The notes beneath the pieces are model-generated. The model made no database searches. It had not been told where the DNA came from and saw only the letters and a list, made by a program, of their open reading frames with translations. A DNA stretch of 64,000 nucleotides. It comes from Pardosa pseudoannulata. Lineage: Eukaryota; Arthropoda; Arachnida; Araneae; Lycosidae. The stretch's first letter is position 1; each line of letters begins with the position of its first letter. The translations under genes were made by a program, and so were the position numbers. Of the stretch, positions 62,201-64,000 are shown piece by piece. Location of the stretch: positions 118,543,083 through 118,607,082 of the forward strand of contig CM063508.1 of assembly GCA_032207245.1 (NCBI GenBank). Reading direction: 5' to 3'.

Positions 62201-63562
62201 AAAAAGTGTGAAGAACATAATTGCAAATTTAATTTTAAAATTGAAAAAAAAATGTATTTTCAAGATATATTTTAATAAAAAATACCTCACTGTTCATACA
62301 ACGATCATAATAGACAATGTTATAAGAATCAATAAAAAGAGAAAATGATTTTTAAAAAATTTAATTTGAAACTTTTGTATGGTATAAGGCATACAAAAGT
62401 TTCAAACAAAATTTTTTTAAAATCATTTTCTCTTTTTATTGATCTACTATTCTACTATTTTTTTCTAAAATAAATGAGCACATGCCATAATGAAACTGGC
62501 AAAAATTATATAATTTTAATGTGATTTAGTGTCATCAAGCAGAAATGCATTAAAAGTTTTATAACCTAAATTGATATTTATAAACATATATGATAGTTAG
62601 TGAAACTTTTGCTTAGAAATAGAGTCAATATGCAATTTTTTAGTGGAAATATTTAAAAACAAAAATTTTAATTACATTTAATATTAACTAAAGATTTGGT
62701 TGAATAATTAAGATGTTCTTTTAAATAGGATTTTGAATACTACTATTTCAACCCTTTACTCTTACTGAAGAAGATTTTCAGATATGCATTAAGCTATGTT
62801 GGGACAAAAGAAGAGAGGAAGTTAAATTGTTGATAAGTACGAGCACTAAGAGTGAGTATACAGATGTGCTAATTAAACTATAACCTGCTATTTAAGGCTC
62901 ATACTTAACACAATAAGCATTCATGCTATAGTAAGATTTAAGCCATGAGGGTAGCAAATAATTTAAAACTATTAATTCATTTACTTTACAGCTGTCTAAA
63001 TGAAAAGGCTTTTTCAAGCAGTGTCCAGACACTTTTGGTACTAATATAATAAAAATATGTGATGTAATATTTTTCCCCTTTTTCTAAATAAAACTTTAAT
63101 ACCTTTCAGTTAACATAAAATATTTTCATAAAATCCAAAAAAAAATTATACGGTCAATTTTAAATTATTTAAATTTTTTGTTTATTATTCACAGAATTTT
63201 AGATTAAATATGCAAGAAGAAATTTTAATATACACAATCAAACAAAACAAACTTGGATGTATTAAAGCTGAGAGCAGAAGAATTTTAATTTAGTTTACAG
63301 ACTATTATATTAAAACCTAATAGCACACAACATGCAAATTTTTATCTTATTTTTAAGTCTCAAATCCTAATTGTAGATAATGAGTTTTATAGATTTTACA
63401 CCAAAATATAAAATTACTTAAATTTAGTGTAACATTAAAATTAAAATTCAATTTACTTGGTTCTAAGCCATCAACTTTTACTTTGCTGACATCTATCTGT
63501 GGCTCAACTTTAACCTTTATTGGACTATTTGGAATTTCTTTTCCAGCAAATGCTACTGAAAC
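42651..63562 (-). CDS. FLN: Filamin, partial gene (ten exons, repeats ~7-15)
   Basis: Filamin crosslinks actin filaments and scaffolds membrane receptors and signalling proteins in the cytoskeleton. Ten exons join with matching phases into 2,070 nt (690 codons) without a stop. Each ~95-residue unit shows the Ig-filamin signature: a GPG/GLE turn near the start, FTI/VDT+AG strands, DNxDGT(Y/C)xVxY(V/F)P, YGGxxIPxSPF at the end. The order of repeat-specific words (GPCEA in repeat 9, GVF..FIVDARA in repeat 11, GCDPRKV and ETKGAG in repeat 12, GEE..V in repeat 15) matches vertebrate repeats 7-15, with repeat 10 skipped (family order from memory). The N-terminal CH domains lie past the right edge. 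No hinge or repeats 16-24 were found to the left. Introns are 0.37-5.3 kb. The gene body is CpG-poor. Identity is near certain; the completeness of the 3' end is open. Confidence 0.95.
43033..43303 (+). mobile_element. tRNA-derived SINE, family B, CpG-decayed copy
   Basis: Plus-oriented. A tRNA-like head begins with tggcattagggtaggg (A box), with a B-box relic GGTTTGATTCT, followed by the body word aattgaggaccaagcatgct and the tail aagagtttag. The body matches the 5'-truncated copy at 30.5 kb. Many sites that are CpG in that copy are TpG or CpA here. Its tail is interrupted by SINE A. Confidence 0.8.
43304..43477 (-). mobile_element. tRNA-derived SINE, family A, full length
   Basis: Minus-oriented. 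The head carries a pol III B box GGTTCGAATCC and an A-box-like segment near cgatt. The body has the family words gcttaaagccaattccgaa and actaatgag. It is flanked by the 10-bp direct repeat AAGAGTTTAG (43,294-43,303 and 43,478-43,487), so it is an insertion with clean TSD. The target is the tail of the SINE B copy next to it. It keeps several CpGs although it sits inside the CpG-poor gene, which suggests a younger insertion. Confidence 0.85.
43954..44143 (-). CDS. FLN: Filamin exon i (repeat 14 second half, repeat 15 start)
   Basis: 190 nt, phase 0 start after acceptor tgtttcag, phase 1 end before donor GTAAGA. Encodes RPDGKPLKAKVTDNKNGTYK, VTYVPEDVGPHKVSVKYGG, QEVPNSPITV, DKCKIT. The upstream acceptor lies about 36 nt from the edge of a long (TA)n tract in the intron, close enough that tract length could affect splicing (inference). 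Confidence 0.95.
44144..45812 (-). other. Filamin intron h-i with (TA)n tract
   Basis: The intron begins (3' end on the plus strand) next to a ~70-bp (TA)n run. A 41-nt segment with good splice signals at 44,866-44,906 was considered as an exon and rejected, because it would break the frame of a join that otherwise matches repeat 14 exactly. Confidence 0.6.
44181..44253 (+). repeat. (TA)n microsatellite in filamin intron
   Basis: About 36 TA units, ending about 36 nt from the acceptor of exon i. Confidence 0.95.
45813..45966 (-). CDS. FLN: Filamin exon h (repeat 14, first half)
   Basis: 154 nt. The acceptor cttaatag was chosen because T completes the split serine and gives SPFQMKV. Encodes KNVKLSGPGV, VPASIPVEFTIDTKEAG, EPEVSIK, closely matching VPASLPVEFTIDAKDAGEG of vertebrate repeat 14. 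It ends in phase 0 at AAG before donor GTAATA and joins directly to RPDGKP in the next exon. The open frame extends past both splice sites, but those extensions do not resemble filamin. Confidence 0.93.
45967..47370 (-). other. Filamin intron g-h, nothing recognised
   Basis: AT-rich, almost free of CpG. Two less AT-rich patches (46,370-46,530 and 47,090-47,200) look like old, decayed repeats, but I cannot name them. A 76-codon open frame on the plus strand (46,693-46,923) has no recognisable domain. Confidence 0.5.
47371..47500 (-). CDS. FLN: Filamin exon g (second half of repeat 13)
   Basis: 130 nt, enters in phase 1 after tttattag and ends in phase 2 before donor GTATAT. Encodes PVPVKPEIVDKGNNTYDVAY, VPPPEGSKCNVKVTYGGKDIPG. 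The usual DNxDGT is replaced by DKGNNTY. The split AG|T codon restores the S of IPGSPF with the next exon, which fixes the next acceptor. Confidence 0.93.
48042..48212 (-). CDS. FLN: Filamin exon f (repeat 12 end, first half of repeat 13)
   Basis: 171 nt, phase 1 at both ends, acceptor cattgtag, donor AAAG|GTAAAT. It completes the HVPG-SPF strand of repeat 12, then DASKVKASGPGIEP, LPFTVDASKSGKAPLDVQVS of repeat 13 (compare FQVDTSKAGVAPLQVKV). Confidence 0.94.
48213..49639 (-). other. Filamin intron e-f, decayed repeats only
   Basis: AT-rich intron. The stretches 48,300-48,640 and 48,840-48,945 are more complex and may be old CpG-depleted transposon fragments. A short TA/TG microsatellite lies at 49,105-49,138. 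No exon was seen. Confidence 0.4.
49640..49826 (-). CDS. FLN: Filamin exon e (repeat 12)
   Basis: 187 nt, phase 0 start after ttctttacag, phase 1 end before GTAAAA. Encodes [57 protein letters not shown]. It matches repeat 12 (ETRGAGTGGLGLA and DNKDGSCSVEY in vertebrates). Spliced to exon d it reads VNQ-TNTF with no gap, so the intervening mariner relic is not needed for an intact repeat. Confidence 0.95.
50323..51540 (+). mobile_element. Mariner-family DNA transposon, degenerate
   Basis: About 1.2 kb between matching terminal inverted repeats: ggagactggaaagtaatgt on the left and its near-complement acattactttccagtccc on the right, with TA just before the left end. Plus-strand frames, broken by stops and frameshifts, show mariner transposase words in order: KWVLYDNSKYK, GVIYFELLKPGQTV, INELGWEIWQHPPYSPY, SDFHLFQSLQHLL. 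The second catalytic Asp (normally in a DNARPH context) reads Asn (NNARLY); the third (SDFHLF) is present. Inserted in the intron between filamin exons d and e, opposite to transcription. It cannot be active. Confidence 0.88.
52116..52252 (-). CDS. FLN: Filamin exon d (repeat 11 end, repeat 12 start)
   Basis: 137 nt, enters in phase 1 after acceptor cattgcag and ends in phase 0 before donor GTAAAG. Encodes NHTIDISYDGLPVPGSPFKV (strands F and G of repeat 11), GCDPRKVKAFGPGLEQAIVNQ (start of repeat 12). The GCDP motif is specific to this junction in filamins. Confidence 0.94.
52775..53965 (-). mobile_element. Non-LTR retrotransposon, 3' half of reverse transcriptase, degenerate
   Basis: Minus-strand fragments in order, with stops and frameshifts: GRSTTDHNFTIRNII, HHLFVDFKQV, then the catalytic box FLAYADDVDCIGR (YADD), then VSKTKYL, HFTYLGSIETTNRL, KNKILLYKVFLKHVLLYGCE and SWTLVK, ending in a C-terminal GWVVQMKYDR...KRVF tail with an ATWKTKEKLVL-like stretch. 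This order is typical of endonuclease-reverse transcriptase LINEs common in arthropods (RTE-like; exact clade uncertain). The 5' half is missing. It lies in the filamin intron c-d, in the same direction as the gene. Confidence 0.85.
53966..55305 (-). other. Filamin intron c-d, remainder
   Basis: AT-rich intron sequence upstream of the LINE fragment. No exon or element recognised. Confidence 0.5.
55306..55479 (-). CDS. FLN: Filamin exon c (repeat 11)
   Basis: 174 nt, phase 1 at both ends, acceptor atttctag and donor GAAG|GTAATT. Encodes GVF..DSITDFIVDARAV, INPSGARTDSYVQ, NDGTYRICYTPFEEG. The join to exon b gives GIQPQGVF, matching GIEGQGVF in vertebrate repeat 11, so repeat 10 is skipped at this junction. 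I saw no coding sequence for repeat 10 in the 2.1-kb intron upstream of this exon (55.5-57.6 kb). Confidence 0.94.
55480..57566 (-). other. Filamin intron b-c, no repeat-10 exon seen
   Basis: 2.1 kb of AT-rich sequence. I read the minus strand for a missing Ig repeat and found no segment with filamin motifs or an open frame of useful length. CpG is nearly absent. Confidence 0.7.
57567..58139 (-). CDS. FLN: Filamin exon b (repeat 8, repeat 9, start of next repeat)
   Basis: 573 nt, the largest exon: 190 codons plus a split codon at each end. I chose the acceptor ccaatcag at 58,141-58,140 because it completes ACC (Thr) with the previous exon and gives TAPINSLQQFRV, exactly the spacing of vertebrate repeat 8. 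Repeat 8 follows (ITKGAG, SPSGRRVKAHV, FTPTELG), then repeat 9 (AYGPGL, FIVDTRGAG, EGPCEA, DNGDGTCSVAYFPTEVGEY, HIQGSPF), then GNGIQPQ, which opens the next repeat. The donor is CAGG|GTATGG. This exon keeps more CpG than the rest of the gene. Confidence 0.95.
58752..58851. repeat. Long inverted repeat in filamin intron
   Basis: Arms of about 44 bp (ggatttgctaacaaagaaac ... and ... atttctttgttaacaaatcc), nearly perfect, with a 13-nt spacer. Transcribed as part of filamin pre-mRNA it would fold into a long dsRNA stem. Confidence 0.9.
62328..62442. repeat. Long inverted repeat in filamin intron
   Basis: Arms of about 53 bp starting atcaataaaaagagaaaatg and ending cattttctctttttattgat, few mismatches, spacer about 9 nt (ggtataagg). 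Confidence 0.92.
63457..63562 (-). CDS. FLN: Filamin exon a (end of repeat 7, start of repeat 8)
   Basis: 106 nt, starts in phase 0 after acceptor tttttcag and ends in phase 1 before donor GTAAAT. It encodes 35 residues plus one base: VSVAFAGKEIPNSPIKVKV closes repeat 7 with the usual G-K-E-I-P-N-S-P strand G, then DVSKVKVDGLEP opens repeat 8 (compare DLSKIKVSGLG in vertebrate filamin). It is the most 5' exon in the window. The preceding exon is beyond 64 kb. Confidence 0.92.
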
Positions 63563-64000
63563 CTGAAAAATTTAACAAAAATACATATAAATGAATCTAA
63601 CAACATTCTGTAACAATAGGTTTATTTTCAGATTTAACAAGAGTGAAAAATCAATAGATGCCTCAAGAAATTTCATAAAAATGCTTTATTGATTTTGGAG
63701 CAAAATAAAAATTATTTAATAGCTTATCTATTTAAAGATTTGAAAAGTTTTTTTTTCTGGGGGGGAGGGGAGTTCAGCCCATTGAGTTCACCCCTCTGTC
63801 TATAGCCTTGAATTTGAAAAAATATTATTCAAAAATTAAGTCTTGTATTTATGATCTAATAATTTGTACTGTTTTTTTTACTTTGAATACCCAGAATAGC
63901 AAGCCATCTAACCAATTACCTCAAATGTACAAAGCCATTACTTTTAATTCACAAGAGAGAAACCAATACTTTTTGGGGAAAAAAGTGACATTTTAAAATT

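Larger units (their letters stand above)
58140..63456 (-). other. Filamin intron a-b (5.3 kb)
   Basis: The largest recognised intron, very AT-rich. No coding sequence was seen on either strand. It contains two long inverted repeats (58,752-58,851 and 62,328-62,442), listed separately. CpG is sparse: I count about ten between 59,050 and 63,456. The first 0.9 kb (58,140-59,041) holds about as many on its own. Confidence 0.8.

Overview
This is eukaryotic, AT-rich DNA with introns, dense microsatellites and many degenerate transposons. The only confidently recognised host gene is filamin, on the minus strand. The arthropod-type filamin exons, mariner, Tc1, pogo, hAT and piggyBac relics, tRNA-derived SINEs, and patchy CpG depletion of the kind left by gene-body methylation suggest an arthropod. 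A chelicerate such as a spider is my best guess, but this is inference and nothing in the window proves it.

Right part (about 40.86-64 kb): ten exons of a filamin, the dimeric actin-crosslinking scaffold. Read from 63,562 down to 42,651, they splice in frame into 2,070 nt, or 690 codons. By comparison with vertebrate filamins recalled from memory, they cover the end of Ig repeat 7 through repeat 15. Repeat 9 joins directly to repeat 11, so repeat 10 is absent. The actin-binding CH domains and repeats 1-6 must lie beyond the right edge. Hinge 1 and repeats 16-24 are not found in the 42 kb to the left. The introns carry a mariner relic (50.3-51.5 kb), a non-LTR retrotransposon 3' half (52.8-54.0 kb), two nested SINEs (43.0-43.5 kb), a long (TA)n tract and two long hairpins. 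This whole part is strongly depleted in CpG, and the depletion stops sharply near 40.86 kb.

Left part (1-40.86 kb): no complete gene was found. It is a mosaic of short elements. There are tRNA-derived SINEs of three families, several with target-site duplications. There are hAT-type MITEs (17,999-18,150; 31,241-31,558; 36,152-37,257), piggyBac-like MITEs flanked by TTAA-type sites (7,705-8,230; 20,310-20,469), a pogo/Tigger-like MITE (about 6.55-7.0 kb) and part of a second copy. An internally deleted LTR element (37,792-38,213) and a Tc1 relic interrupted by a SINE (39.3-40.6 kb) follow. Also present are a four-unit ~150-bp satellite (22.2-22.8 kb), several two-copy tandem duplications, large TA/TG/GA microsatellites, a frameshifted THAP zinc-finger exon at 28.6 kb, and a few GC-richer patches that could be regulatory.

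The most interesting features are the coincidence of the CpG boundary with the apparent end of an N-terminal-type filamin, the missing repeat 10, and a chronology of insertions that can be read from TSDs and CpG decay inside a presumably methylated gene.
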